Positions 11,201 to 22,195 of a stretch of DNA of 64,000 nucleotides are shown one piece after another. The stretch covers positions 52,436,001-52,500,000 of the forward strand of contig CM075346.1 of the NCBI GenBank assembly GCA_037693485.1, given 5' to 3'. A program made the translations under genes and the position numbers. The notes beneath the pieces were generated by a model. The model ran no database searches, was not told the DNA's origin, and saw only the letters and a program-made list of their open reading frames with translations. The DNA is from Kitagawia praeruptora. Lineage: Eukaryota > Streptophyta > Magnoliopsida > Apiales > Apiaceae. The number at the start of each line of letters is the position of its first letter. Position 1 is the stretch's first letter.

Positions 11201-13262
11201 TGAATATTATTTTAATATTCATTTAGAATGTCATTTATTTAATGAATATTATTTTGATCATTCATTGGAGTTATTTAGTTAATGAATATTATTTTGAATA
11301 TTCATTAGAGTTATTTGGTTGACAAATATCATTCCCAAATATTCATTTGGCTTACTTATTATTATTTGGAATATTCATTTGATCTTTATTTATTTAATGA
11401 ATATTACTTTCGAATATTCATTTAAGGTTTGATTTACTTAATGAATATTATTTTAAAATATTCATTGGAAGTTCTATTTACTCAAGGAATATTACTTCGA
11501 ATATTCCTTTAAAGTTTTGATTACTAAATGAATATTATTTTGGGATATTTATTTAGAATATTATTTGTTTAATGAATATTATTTGGATATTCATTTGGAA
11601 TGTTAATTGTTAAATGAATATTATTTTCAAATATTCATTTAAGGTTTGATTTATTCAGTAAATATTATATTAAATATTTATTTAAGTTTATTTATTCAAT
11701 GAATATTATTTTAAATATTCATTTAAGAAGAGATTTATTTAATAAATAATTCTATATATTCATTCGAGGATTACTTACGAGCAATATCATGATTTAATAG
11801 TATTCCGTAATTATTATTGACTTAATAAATATTCTTGGAATGTTTAATAAAATTCTTTTGAATTCTTTTTATAATGATTTATATTATTCAAAGGTTATCC
11901 TTCACCTTCAGATATTATGTAAAATATTTCGGAGTCTTTTATGACTATTTTATCAAGGGGAGGTTCCTAAACTTTAATTTCATTTAAATCTATCTTAAAG
12001 AAGATTTAAATACTCGCTCAACTTCCAAACGTATATAAGGGGACCTCACTTGAGCGATGTTATTTATTGGACTGCCCGGTCCTATACTTGCTTAAACTAT
12101 CTTGTCACTCACATCTTGATTCTTTCAAGCATCGATATGAGTCTTTTGGTTACCTCCTCAACGCTCGAGGGGTATGATTGATGTAACAAGTTTATATCCA
12201 TTAACAAGCATCAGCTTGGGAAATATTGGTGAATTTTCCTTTCCAATTAGATACGACTACTTTGTGGAGTCCTATCAACAAGTGTTACACTTGGGGAAAA
12301 GGGGAACGAACTTTACGTTTCAGAGTCATGGATGATATTCGAACTAGGAGACGCGTAAGTGGCCGAGTGGCGCCGGTCCAGCAATAGCCCAACCGTTGGC
12401 TGAGGAGTTCCAGAGGGCGGTAGATAAGTAATTCCGTCGGAGCTACCTTCTACATGTAGAGAACGACTGATGAGATGCATGACATACGACTGATCATCGT
12501 AAACGTCAGGGCATCTGGCGCGGCAATACTCCCGTATTAGTTCATCTTCTAAAAGTGAGAAATTTCTGCAACACTGTTGGTGTTGGCAAGGTGAAAAAGT
12601 GTTGAAACCGGAATTGCAATATTTTTCCTGCAAGTTCCTCTTTTATGATAATTGAGAATATCTTGCTTATCTTTTGCATAGCAGATATTTATTCAAAACA
12701 AATATATTTTTGAGTTACCTTGTAACTTCATCTCATACCTTATATTGGTACTACATCATTAATGCATGGCATATGGTTTCAAAGATAATTTGGGCTGTTA
12801 TATGTTATCACTGTTCAATTATATTTCTGGTGGGCTATTGCTCACCCTTGCTTTATTTATTTATATCACAACAACAGCTAGATCAGATGGCCGCGCAAGG
12901 CGCACACAGCGTAAGCAGGTGTCAACCGTCAGAGGTTTACCGCTAAGGTCTTGGCTACCTTTGTTGAGGATGCAACTACTGGTAGGCTAGTTGTTAGCAA
13001 TTGAGCCTCAAATGTATTTATATTATGGTATCTATTAATGGATGACAAAGAGTATGTAATTGTAATTCTTTGGGTTGTAAGGACTCAAACTTGTGATTAA
13101 TAATATTGTTGGTTACTCTGATTTCATCTCTGGGACTATAACGGGTGTGTTTTATGTTGTTGTTTTGGGTCACAAGGTTGTAATTTAAATTATGTTGGTT
13201 TTGTGGTTGGATATTGCGACCGTAACGACCAGATCCCTGACCCTGGATCTGGGGGTGTTACA
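8220..13262 (+). mobile_element. Solo LTR of a long-LTR Ty3/gypsy family (LTR-B1)
   Basis: The insertion begins TGTAAGAACCC and ends GGGGGTGTTACA, with AGAGA on both sides (8215-8219 and 13263-13267); the GA-rich context makes this duplication less decisive than others here. It is 5043 bp, has no internal second LTR, no primer-binding site and no pol or gag, so it is best read as a solo LTR left by recombination. A second copy in the opposite orientation begins at 44517. It shares a GC-rich block (about 12330-12540), a near-palindrome (12829-12846) and end sequences with the gag-only gypsy family in this window, so the two families are related. Confidence 0.82.
11170..11810. repeat. Degenerate tandem array of AATATT-palindrome units within LTR-B1
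   Basis: About a dozen units of roughly 35-60 bp each carry AATGAATATTATTTT followed by AATATTCATT, so each unit is an imperfect inverted repeat. Unit spacing and flanks vary. The corresponding part of the second LTR-B copy (47560-48260) has a similar array. Confidence 0.8.
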
Positions 13263-13267
13263 AGAGA

Positions 13268-13440
13268 TGTGTATTTGTGAGAGAAAGAGAGGAGAGAGGC
13301 AGAGAGTGGCGAGTCGGTAGAGTGACGAGGTCGAGAGAGAGGAGGTAGAGAGAATGGTGTTGAGAGAGAGAGAGAGAGGTGTCGAGAGAGAGAGAGAGAG
13401 AGGTGTCGAGAGAGAGACTGGTGCGAGAGAGAGAGACAGT
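13268..13440. repeat. GA-rich low-complexity tract in the CACTA interior
   Basis: Runs of GAGAGA broken by GGTGTCGAGAG. It continues the GA-rich tract to the left of the LTR-B1 insertion. No coding signal. Confidence 0.7.
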
Positions 13441-13489
13441 GGTGGGTTTGTTTTTTTTTTAATGTTGTGTAACAAATATTTTGGTACTA

Positions 13490-13737
13490 ACAATTGAGCC
13501 CGCCCAATGAAAAAATCAAATTCCCGCCTAAAATTTTGGCAAGCTGTTGTAACGCTTTTCCAAAAGTATTGCAATTGTTCTAAAATTTCAAAATGATCCT
13601 TTTGCTTGCAACACTTTTCGTATTTCTTGCAACATTTTTAAAAATATTGCAATAGACTACAAAATTTTTGTCTATTGTAACACTTTTTGTAACACAAATA
13701 TATATTGGTGTTGCAATAGGCCATATTTGGTGTAGTG
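13490..13737. repeat. Right subterminal repeats and terminal inverted repeat of the CACTA element
   Basis: Copies of the GTAACACTTTT/GCAACACTTTT motif lead into the 17-bp terminal repeat ending TTTGGTGTAGTG at 13737. It mirrors the left end and is followed by the TAA duplication. Confidence 0.88.
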
Positions 13738-14786
13738 TAAATAGTTTTGAACTGTTGAAAAACTCAATTGATGGGAGCATTATATCTGTCTCAGTGGAAA
13801 TGGACCCAGTCAATAGCAACGTACTCAAGTATGATCTCAAGGACTGTGGAACTACAATCATAATTGTAGAACCAGATTTCACTATGGAGATAGTTTCACA
13901 TGTTGTAGGCATTTTTGATCTTTCGTGCAAAACGGTAAAGGTAAGGAGAAGAATTGATTTCTTCGTTCTGGAAAGGATGATCACTCTCATGGAAACAGAC
14001 GAAGATGTTTCCAGCAGTATCTTAGAGCATGTCAAAAAATACTATGCTAAAAGATATGCTGAATTTTATGAGAAGTATGGTGATTGGAGAGCACATGATG
14101 ATGTAGACCTGGAAGTTAGCTCTGATGGGGAACCAATGCCTGATGTGAGCCTTACAGAAGCACATCGTCCTTTTACAAAGGCTGGCATGGCTGAATATGA
14201 AGTAGAACAAGCTTTTCAGGCTGCTAGAGCTAAATCATCCCAACCTACCAAACCTACCAAATCTACCAAACAAAGTGCTGAAGACCTAGAAGCTCAACTG
14301 AAAGAAAGCCACAAGAAAATTAACAAGCTATTCAGTGAGGAAGCAGGTTATCAGCCCTGTGTACTGGATGATCCTCTGAGAATCAAAGATGATAAGCAAG
14401 AAATCTATGTTGATAGTTTTCACAAACTGAGAACCAGTATACTGAAGGATCTCTACTGGAAAGTTGTTGGATCAGTTCATAAGATCGAAATGCTAGTTGC
14501 TTGGGAACTAGAGGTTATATTTGATCAAAGGATATATGAAGTTCCAAAGCTAGACAGAAAGAGAAGAGCATATCTGAATACTTTTCCTGGAAGGAGATTC
14601 AAGATCATCCAAGGAATTCTGAAGTTCAGAACATACACTTATGATTTTAAAACTTGGTTTGATCTAAAAGATGCTGAAGTATTTCCTTCTCGAGTGATTC
14701 AAGGGTACATTGAAGACATTGAAGATGATGCCAGATCACCAGAAGAAAAAGCTTTAGTTGAAGACCTCAAGAAGGCAAGACATTAA
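13738..14786 (+). pseudogene. Sirevirus SirA env-like/accessory ORF, 3' part
   Basis: The reading frame resumes after the TAA duplication and is open to a TAA at 14784-14786, about 348 codons. It is hydrophilic, with charged helical stretches such as E-D-L-E-A-Q-L-K-E-S-H-K-K likely to form coiled coil. This is the C-terminal part of the ORF that starts beyond the left window edge; the frame joins when the CACTA element plus one duplication copy is removed. It ends about 230 bp before the polypurine tract. No enzyme motif is visible, and the upstream part is broken, so no full product is expected. Confidence 0.75.
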
Positions 14787-15035
14787 GATCTCAGAAGAGA
14801 GGGAAAAATCTGAACAACTGGAGACTGCTAAAATCAAGCTAAGTTAATCTCTGATTCGCTCATTCAATAGGAGCAATTTATTTGCAGTTAGTTCATAAGC
14901 TTCATGTTCTAGATTTTTCTTTACATTTATCAGGTATGGTATTTCACTATTCTGATCTATGTTAGTTAAGTTGTCAGCAAGTTTTAATTGTAAATTTGTT
15001 GTTGTTGTCCATAAAAACAAATTAGGGGAGATTTT
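14787..15035 (+). other. 3' untranslated region and polypurine tract of SirA
   Basis: After the ORF stop, non-coding sequence leads to AAATTAGGGGAGATTTT (15020-15035), a Sirevirus-type polypurine tract that primes plus-strand DNA synthesis. The LTR begins directly after it. Confidence 0.75.
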
Positions 15036-17051
15036 TGGGATTTATGGGTGATAGCATAGAGACAACTTAACTATATTTCCCTGTACTTAGTTTTTACTAA
15101 GTTGAATATACTGTCACAGCCAGAGTATGTCTTTGTAATCGAATAATTGTTGTCATGTAATAATTATATGATTTGGGAGAAGTTCATACACTTGTTCAAG
15201 CCTCAAAGAATACATCCAGAAGACAACAAGAATAAAAGGTACTATCATGTTCTTGACAGTAAGGTTACAAGAAGACAAATGTTGCAAAGTCACGATAAAA
15301 GCTACATCTGATAACAACTTTGGCTGAAGCATGGGACAGTAACATTCTCACACTTGACAGCAAGTCTGGAGTTCCGACAGCAACATTGGCGGGAGCTCGT
15401 ACTGTCAACTACTGAATATTCCTTTGACAGCAGACTTGGTGGTTAAGGTTACTGTCACATTGAATTATTTGATTTGGGTATTTTTCTCAGTCAAAGCCTG
15501 TTGAGTTATGCATGGATATGGATGATGATAACAAATACCACAAGACAGAAAATGAATCAAGGAATCAAAGCTGATGAACAAATCAGGAAGCCAACTAAAA
15601 TGCAGATCAACTATAGCAATATCTTAAGGACGAAACTCTGCATAAAGTTAGGATTTATTTCAGTAACAAGCCTGGAGATGCTAAAGTCAGATATCAGTAA
15701 TCAAAAGAGAGTTTGCTAAAATCATGCAAGTAAGTTCGAGAAATCAAGGAAAGAAGAGTTCGAGAAGTCATTCGAGAACTCTACTCAAAGGGTTTTATTC
15801 GAGAAGTCCTAGTTCGAGAAGTCAGACTGATCTATTCGAGAAGTCAGACTGATCTATTCGAGAAGTCTGTAAAAAGATCTATTCGAGAAGTCCGTAAAAA
15901 GAACTATTCGAGAAGTCTGTGAAATGAACTATTCGAGAAGTGCCAATTCGAGAACTCAGACTGTTCTATTCAAGAAGTCTACATCAAGCACTAATCGAGA
16001 AGTCATCTCAGAAGGATATTCGATAAATCATCATTCGTGAACTCAAGATTTATCTGTTCGAGAACTCAACCTGTTTCACAATAATATCAGAGATCTCTAA
16101 TGGAACATATCGAATGAAGATTAAACCCAAAATTACTTTGCAACCCGTGACGATTAGGCAGTGATCAATTACAAAGAGGATGTTACGAGTAGGGAGTCAA
16201 ATTGTAGATATTCGAAGGCTCAAACTCTTCCAAGTGAAAGGTGAAATCATTCACTGTTTACTCGACTTCAAGGGCAACAATAAGAGTGTAAGCAACCTCC
16301 AACATGATTACACACCTACTGAAAGATTTAAAGGATATTTCGACAAATGCATAAAGATCAGCCGTTATATCTGGGAAGTTCTAGCATAGTTCAATAAGCA
16401 GAAAGGCTTATTGACTTTCAAAAGGATTAACACTTTTGCTAAAGCTACTTTCAGAGACAAAGATCCAAAAGCAAAATGATCTTGTGCAGAAAGCATCACG
16501 TGGGCTTGGAAGCTAAGTCATCTCAAGAACTTAGTCACTTTTGAATAAAAGAAACATACACTGTCTCAAAGCCTACTGGGATTGTCCAAATCAAGAAGAG
16601 AAGAATTTCAAGATAATTCCAGAAATGGAAATCACTTTGAGTATGTGTGCGTGACAAGTAATATCAAAATGTATCATTACATGCAACTTACTTGTCTTCA
16701 TATAGTTTAAATAAGCTGTATGAGCAGCATAGTTTAGCAGAGAAGAAAACACTGATCACAAGGCTGAGAGCTTTAGGTTTTCTTGTAAACACTAAACCGT
16801 GTAACCGCAGATGTGTATTATTACGCAGAGAATTATCTTCAATACAACCATCAGGTGGATCAAGCTGATAAGCCAACCCACCTGAGATTTTTTATATCGT
16901 GTGTTGTATATGCTTTAGATATTCTACTTATCTTGTTTTGTTTATGTTCTTATAACAATATATCAAGACCTCATCAATTCGAAAGAATTTTGTTGAGATT
17001 GTATTCAACCCCCCCTCTACAATCTCGTGGTGTACAACTGGGAAATATGAA
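15036..17051 (+). mobile_element. Sirevirus LTR shared between SirA (as 3' LTR) and SirB (as 5' LTR)
   Basis: The left edge is set by the polypurine tract and the right edge by the primer-binding site at 17053. It starts TGGGATTT; the exact right end is uncertain because a clear CA terminus is not adjacent to the primer site. The length, about 2.0 kb, is plausible for Sireviruses. It contains a tandem cluster of TTCGAGAA (15735-16064) and several TGACAG/CTGTCA motifs (15110-15460). SirA internal sequence lies to the left and SirB internal sequence to the right with no target duplication between, so a single LTR serves both. Confidence 0.72.
15735..16064 (+). repeat. Tandem TTCGAGAA repeats in the Sirevirus LTR (heat-shock-element-like)
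   Basis: Twelve exact TTCGAGAA copies plus TTCAAGAA and TTCGTGAA lie within 330 bp, usually followed by GTC or CTC and often within a larger ATTCGAGAAGTC unit. Each fits TTCnnGAA, two inverted heat-shock-element half-sites. Regulation by heat-shock factors is inference. Confidence 0.85.
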
Positions 17052-17052
17052 T

Positions 17053-17064
17053 TGGTATCAGAGC
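17053..17064 (+). promoter_or_regulatory. Primer-binding site of SirB
   Basis: TGGTATCAGAGC is complementary to the 3' end of plant initiator tRNA-Met, the usual minus-strand primer of copia elements. It lies 37 bp before the gag ATG. Confidence 0.93.
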
Positions 17065-17101
17065 AAGCTTCTAACATACAAGAAGTCTAAAGATCACCAC
17101 C

Positions 17102-17126
17102 ATGGGAAAGAAGGATACAGGCTTGA
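17102..17126 (+). pseudogene. First codons of SirB gag, cut by a gypsy insertion
   Basis: The ATG at 17102 opens eight codons before the gypsy element at 17127. The frame continues at 37980 when the insertion and one copy of the CTTGA duplication are removed, which identifies this ATG as the gag start. Confidence 0.85.
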
Positions 17127-20100
17127 TGTGACAGCCCCAAATCCGGGGTCATGAATTTGGGCCATCACGGACCAACTTCCATTCAAAATCAATATCTCTT
17201 GGGTTTTTTTTTTATAACAATTAATACTTATGCAATTGACCCCACAGTAATACACACACATACACCAGTCATATGCTCAGAGAACAACATTCACCATAAT
17301 AAAAGTTTAGAGTTAAACAGTTATTACAAACCCAGAATCATACTTAAGTACATTGTTGAGTGATGCTTCTACAAGAAACATTTCAACAACCAAATTTATT
17401 ACAACCTTACACACTTACACACTTAATATACATAAGACCACTAAACCCCTTGCGCTGGTCATCTACCTCGGGGATTGATGCTAACGAACTCTCAGAAGGT
17501 CGCCTTTCCCTTACCCTCTTGCGGGGCGTTCTGCGTAGTATTGGCATACCTAGCTGTATATATATAAGTAGCAAGAGTGAGCTATAATAGCTCAGCAAGA
17601 TAATATTGTAAACTAGAATTTAAAATGTAACCAAGTATACATGTATATACATATGTAAGCAGTAACCAAATTATAAACTTTAGGGAAGAATAACACTCTT
17701 ATTTAATAATACATCATCCACTTACTATTATAAGAAAGAAATCTAGAATAATACAGTATCAGTTTCTCTTCTTAAATAATATAACAATCAATATAATCTT
17801 TCAGTGTAAGATTTCAGGATAATATGAATATTTACTTAAATCTCTTACTATCATCTTCTCATTTCCTTCTTATGTAACAATTTTTATAAATTAATATAAA
17901 ATCAGTTTCTCTTCATCTATAACAATAATTCTATCTTTCATATCATCTCCCCTTTTCAGTATACCAATCTGACCTTATCATTCATTCTTTATTCAAATAT
18001 TGTAGGGGTTTTCACTGTTGCCGAATACGTGAGGCATGATGATCAGTCGCCCTCCGTATCCGTCCCTTTTTACTACCGGTAGACGGAGGTAGGTCTGCCA
18101 CCATCCCCCAGGAGGAAGGTCTACCACTACATCCTCCTTCGGCAACTCTTGGGCCGAAATGAAACATTAAGTGCTGGACTGTGCAACTTCCACACGGCCT
18201 CTTACGCTCACTGTTGTAAATTCCCCTTTTTATAAGATCATTATTCAATTTATCAACACCATTTCACACTTCCATTCCCGTATATCACTTCCATTCTCGC
18301 ACATTATTTCTATAAAAATATATATATATATATAACATACACTAAAAAGAATGTTTATAATATAGCATTATAAACCATATAACCCTAGATAACAACTGAT
18401 ACCATTCTCTTTCACACCTCTTTAGTTTCCCAAAATCAAGGAAATATATTCTTTGCAACATAACAACAATAGCATTATATATATATATTCCATAATGTCA
18501 TTTTTATTCCAAGGATAAATAATCTTCAAAGTAGGGATAGAAAAATCTTGCCTCTGTTCCTGTATCCTGACAGTAAGGCTGGTCCCTCTTCCGGAGTTTC
18601 TATAAACACAAAAGGACCGTCATTAGAATACCACACCTCTTACTTACTACCCTCTTGTATAACAAAACCCTTTACACTTCAACATATGTTTAACGTATTA
18701 TTATTATCCCAAAGGTTCAAGAACTTAACCATTTATAAGCTCAATCGAAGTTTCAGGGGTTTTCGCCATTTTCCCTAACGACCACACTTAACTGTAAAAA
18801 TTCTCAGAAAATATGGATTTCGAATTTTAATGTAAGGTCAACTGTCAAGGGTCCTCTGATCACCCTACTACACTATCCCAAAATTTCTTGGCTTAATAAA
18901 ATGTCTAAGGATGGTAACTTTAACCTCAAAGTTGATACAATTACGTTTTCTCGGTTTTCGAACACCTTTCACTAAAACTGACTTTTCTCCTAAACCGTTC
19001 ATCAGATTTTAACGCACCTTATATCAAAACGATCTATGAACTAAGCTCTATCATTTCATGGTCAATTGGTAACCTAGGCAGTGAGGTACCTTACGAATGC
19101 AGGGGTCACAAAACAGGGCAGATTTCGTTCTAACGAAAATCGGACATTATAACTGCTGTAATTTCATACTTTCCAAAATCAACTCCTCCAAAACCAATCA
19201 TCAAACACAATAATCATCACCTACACCATGTGGTCTTCATTACCAGCCATGGTTACACTCCCAAACTCCTTCCAAAATCAACTCAAACCACTTACAAACA
19301 CTTATAACATCATAAACATAACCTTTATACCACTTAATCACTAAACACAACAATATCTATCATAAATACAAAAGGGCAAGCATGATTATACCTTCTTTAA
19401 GCTTTAAAGATCCTTAATAAACCTTGATATATCCTTAAACCACCCTATCTTAGCTTGAAACCACTAAAAGAACCATGAAAATCAAGTTAGTTTCTTAGAA
19501 ATTACTATTCATCACTATTCATCATCAACTTCAATGATTTTATTACCTTGCTAAATGATGTTGGATGGCTATGAAACTTGGTGGATATCTCTTTCTAGTC
19601 TCCAAGAACCTCCATGAATTTTCCTTAGATTTGATCTTGATGCTAGCTAGGATTTTTGTTTTTATTTTTCTCTTTTTTTTCTTATTTGGCCGAATGGTGT
19701 TGTAGAAAGGGGGAGAGGTTTCTTTGCTCTTTGTCTAATCTTATCTTGGTTTAATCTTGTTAATCTAGCTTGTCTTGGAAGCTTAGTTGATATTTACATG
19801 GTTAAATTACTAATCTACCCTTAAAATGGAGTTAGTGGAATGTGACATCATTCTTGATGATCTAATAATTCCGTTTTCTTGATTTTCTAAGTACTATGCT
19901 AATAATCTTGAATAATAATAATGTGGTATGTATCCTTGTTATATTACTAATCTTGGTTGCTTGATCTCCATACTCGTCTAATTGTGGTTCGTTTCGAGTG
20001 TACCTCATTGTCTCAGTGGTTTTCGAAATCATTTACAAATCCAATTTCCTTTGGTATTCTCTTAACTTAATAATCCCCTGGTTAAATCTAAATTCACTAA

Positions 20101-20361
20101 TCCCTCAATATATAATTCTTATAATATTTCCATGCTCCTTAACATCTAATAGAAGCTTATTCGAATTCAAAATCCATGTTCAGGAATTTCTGGAATCTAA
20201 CGTCATTTCGAGTCACTTATTTCCATTGTACAACACTAATATGGTTTCTGTTTATTCATTTTCCATTTCCATTATAGAGTACCTATATACCATTTCTCTA
20301 AATCTTCGAAATTTACTATTCATGTGACCACTGTAGCATTACTGAAGTTAGGGTTATTACA
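17127..20361 (-). repeat. 3' LTR of gag-only gypsy copy A
   Basis: Read on the minus strand it starts TGTAATAACCC and ends GGGGCTGTCACA. It contains a perfect 15-bp palindrome-like hairpin GAGCTATAATAGCTC (17579-17593) and a GC-rich conserved block (about 18020-18215). Small ORFs within it recur in the partner LTR simply because the LTRs are copies. Confidence 0.92.
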
Positions 20362-20400
20362 TCCTTCCCTCCTTAAAAGGATTCCGTCCCGGAATCACGT
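20362..20400 (-). promoter_or_regulatory. Polypurine tract and adjacent hairpin of gypsy copy A
   Basis: On the minus strand AAGGAGGGAAGGA abuts the LTR start. Just upstream the inverted repeat GATTCCG-GGA-CGGAATC can fold into a 7-bp hairpin. The same pair is conserved in the right-hand array. Confidence 0.82.
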
Positions 20401-20545
20401 CAGAAATGTCCATAGATACCTTTTCATCTACACCTTATAACTTCTATACCACTTTCTCCATCCTTTTCCCTTCATAATATCTCTATCTTGTTTGCGCAAA
20501 ATTACACCAACATAAACTTGCTTGTCATTCATCAACATCCCTCTT

Positions 20546-20590
20546 TTAGTTATGGGTATCGGCCACCACATTGGCCTTTCCTGAATGGTA
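20546..20590 (-). pseudogene. Remnant of the RNase H C-terminus of gypsy pol
   Basis: On the minus strand the reading Y-H-S-G-K-A-N-V-V-A-D-T matches the Y-H-P-G-K-x-N-V-V-A-D-A-L-S motif at the end of Ty3/gypsy RNase H. Nothing else of pol remains on either side. It shows that the non-autonomous family arose from a complete element by deletions flanking this scrap. Confidence 0.8.
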
Positions 20591-20923
20591 GTGTATCTCA
20601 CTTATGGTTTATCCCTATGTTGATCTCTATCATGACATAAAATATACATACTTCGCTCTTATTATATCTTGTCTCTGTAAAATCTTCCAGAAATCCGACT
20701 AAAATAAGATTCTTTGAAACAATTGTAAGAAAATACTACCTATAATATATATTTCCTGTTCGTATATAAACAAGTCTGTGGTTTACCCCCAAAATACTAT
20801 TATTCTCCTTTTCATAGAATTTCTAACCCCTAACAGATACTGATTTTCCTTATCTAGATTATCAACCTATCTATACCATTCATTGACCACATTGATTCCT
20901 AACCAAACATTTACACTAAAAAT
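20591..20923. other. Non-coding internal region between gag and the pol remnant, copy A
   Basis: AT-rich sequence with no ORF. It aligns by eye with the matching region of the two right-hand copies (54954-55277 and 61739-62062), so it is part of the family consensus. Confidence 0.7.
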
Positions 20924-22195
20924 TTAAATACTAGAAAAATGTTCACCTGTATCTGTATCCGGCTTTCTCAATGCCTCCCCTAAAGTCATATTGTACACCC
21001 TGGCAGTAGGTCTATTTGAAGCAATCACACTTTGTCCTGGCGCAGACGACTCACCGGAACGGCAATCTCTGGCAAAGTGTCCTAATTTTCCACACTGGTA
21101 ACACTTCATGTCATTCTTATCGACTAATGGACACTTGTCTAGAAAATGCCCCTTTTGTCCACACTTAAAGCAAGTTATTCCTAACACTCTACACACTCCT
21201 GAATGCTTCTTACCACACGTGTTACAATCTGGCAATGGTGGTCGCGATTGATTAGACTGAAAGGTTCCTGTGGATCTACCACCCTGATTCACCGTCTCAC
21301 TGGTAGTCTTATTATTCCCTGACTTTCCAAACTGGGGTTTTTGTCCTTTACCAAATTTGTTAAAGTAGCTTCCCTCACTTGAACCTCCCTTTGGACCCTC
21401 AAATTTTCTTTTCTTATTCTCTCGACCTATTTGGGTTTGCTCGCTCTCGGCTTCTATAATAGATGCCTTCTGGACCACTGCAGCATAATCAGTCAACTCA
21501 AATGGTGCCACTCTAGTACGTAGCCATGGTTTCAATCCTTGTTGGAACCTTTTCGCTCGTTGCTCTTCAGTACGCACGAATTCTGGAACAAACCTAGACA
21601 GTTCGGTAAATTTTGTTTCATACTCAGCCACTGTTAGATTTTCCTACTTTAGCTCCAAAAATTTTATTTCCATCTGGTTCTCCAGGTACCTAGGGGAATA
21701 TTTGTCTAGAAACACCCTAGTGAAACGCTCCCAGGTTATCACTCCCGCTCCCTCGAGATTTTTCTTAGCTTCCCACCAATAATTTGCCTCTCCCTTTAGG
21801 AGATAGGCTGCAAAGACTGTCTTCTGATCTTCCTCTACCCTCAGTATCTCGAAGGCTTTCTCCATCTCTTTCAGCCATGCCCTGGCTGCTACTGGGTTAG
21901 TGGTTCCCTCAAATTCTGGGGGTTTTAGTGACTTAAAAGCACGAAAAGAGTTAGCTGCCTGGTTGGGAAGAACAGGTGGTTGTGGCAGATTCTGTGGATT
22001 AGCTAAATTCTGCCTCAAAAGTTCCATAAATTGGTTAAAAGGGTTACCACCCTGATTTCCCTGTTGACCAGTTGATTCATCTTCTTCTTCCTCATGATCT
22101 TGTTCATTATGAGCATTTTCACCCTGCCTATTATGACTTCCTTCCTCTCTCTCATTTTCCCTTGCATTCATTCTATTATTACGCTTAGGCGGCAT
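20924..22195 (-). pseudogene. Gag of gag-only gypsy copy A, one nonsense codon
   Basis: The gene runs from an ATG at 22195 (M-P-P-K-R) through 423 codons. It has an acidic N-terminal region, a retrotransposon gag (capsid) domain with A-R-A-W-L-K-E-M-E-K-A-F and Y-W-W-E, and two CCHC zinc knuckles (C-F-K-C-G-Q-K-G-H and C-Y-Q-C-G-K-L-G-H) that bind RNA. It ends soon after V-Y-N-M-T-L-G-E-A-L, where protease would begin in a full element. A TAG at 21644-21646 replaces the Gln present at this place in the right-hand copies, so this copy cannot make full-length Gag. Overall form resembles Del/Tekay chromovirus Gag; that clade call is from memory of the family. Confidence 0.88.

Larger units (their letters stand above)
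3836..13737. mobile_element. CACTA (En/Spm-type) DNA transposon with captured gene fragments, non-autonomous
   Basis: The ends are perfect 17-bp terminal inverted repeats, CACTACACCAAATATGG at 3836-3852 and its complement at 13721-13737. They are flanked by the 3-bp duplication TAA (3833-3835 and 13738-13740), the size expected for CACTA elements. Both ends carry dense subterminal repeats of a GTAACACTTTT/GCAACACTTTT type. Excising the element and one TAA restores the frame of the surrounding Sirevirus ORF. No Tnp2-type transposase domain was found, so it is probably non-autonomous. Between about 4540 and 7750 lie exon-like fragments of several genes, all on the minus strand. A 5.04-kb solo LTR occupies 8220-13262, so the element was about 4.86 kb before that insertion. 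Confidence 0.93.

Noticed and set aside
12313..12633. 106-codon minus-strand ORF in LTR-B1
   Set aside because: The matching region of LTR-B2 does not keep the frame; the similarity is at DNA level in the conserved GC-rich block.
8220..13262. LTR-B1 as a full-length element
   Set aside because: No repeated ends inside, no primer site, and colinearity with LTR-B2; a solo LTR explains it.
13185..13574. 129-codon minus-strand ORF rich in Ser and Leu
   Set aside because: It reads through the GA-rich low-complexity tract and crosses the LTR-B1 border.
17360..18778. Small ORFs of 60-110 codons repeated at 17360-18778 and 24089-25509, and at other matched places
   Set aside because: They lie in the two LTRs of one element and repeat only because LTRs are copies. 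None has coding character.
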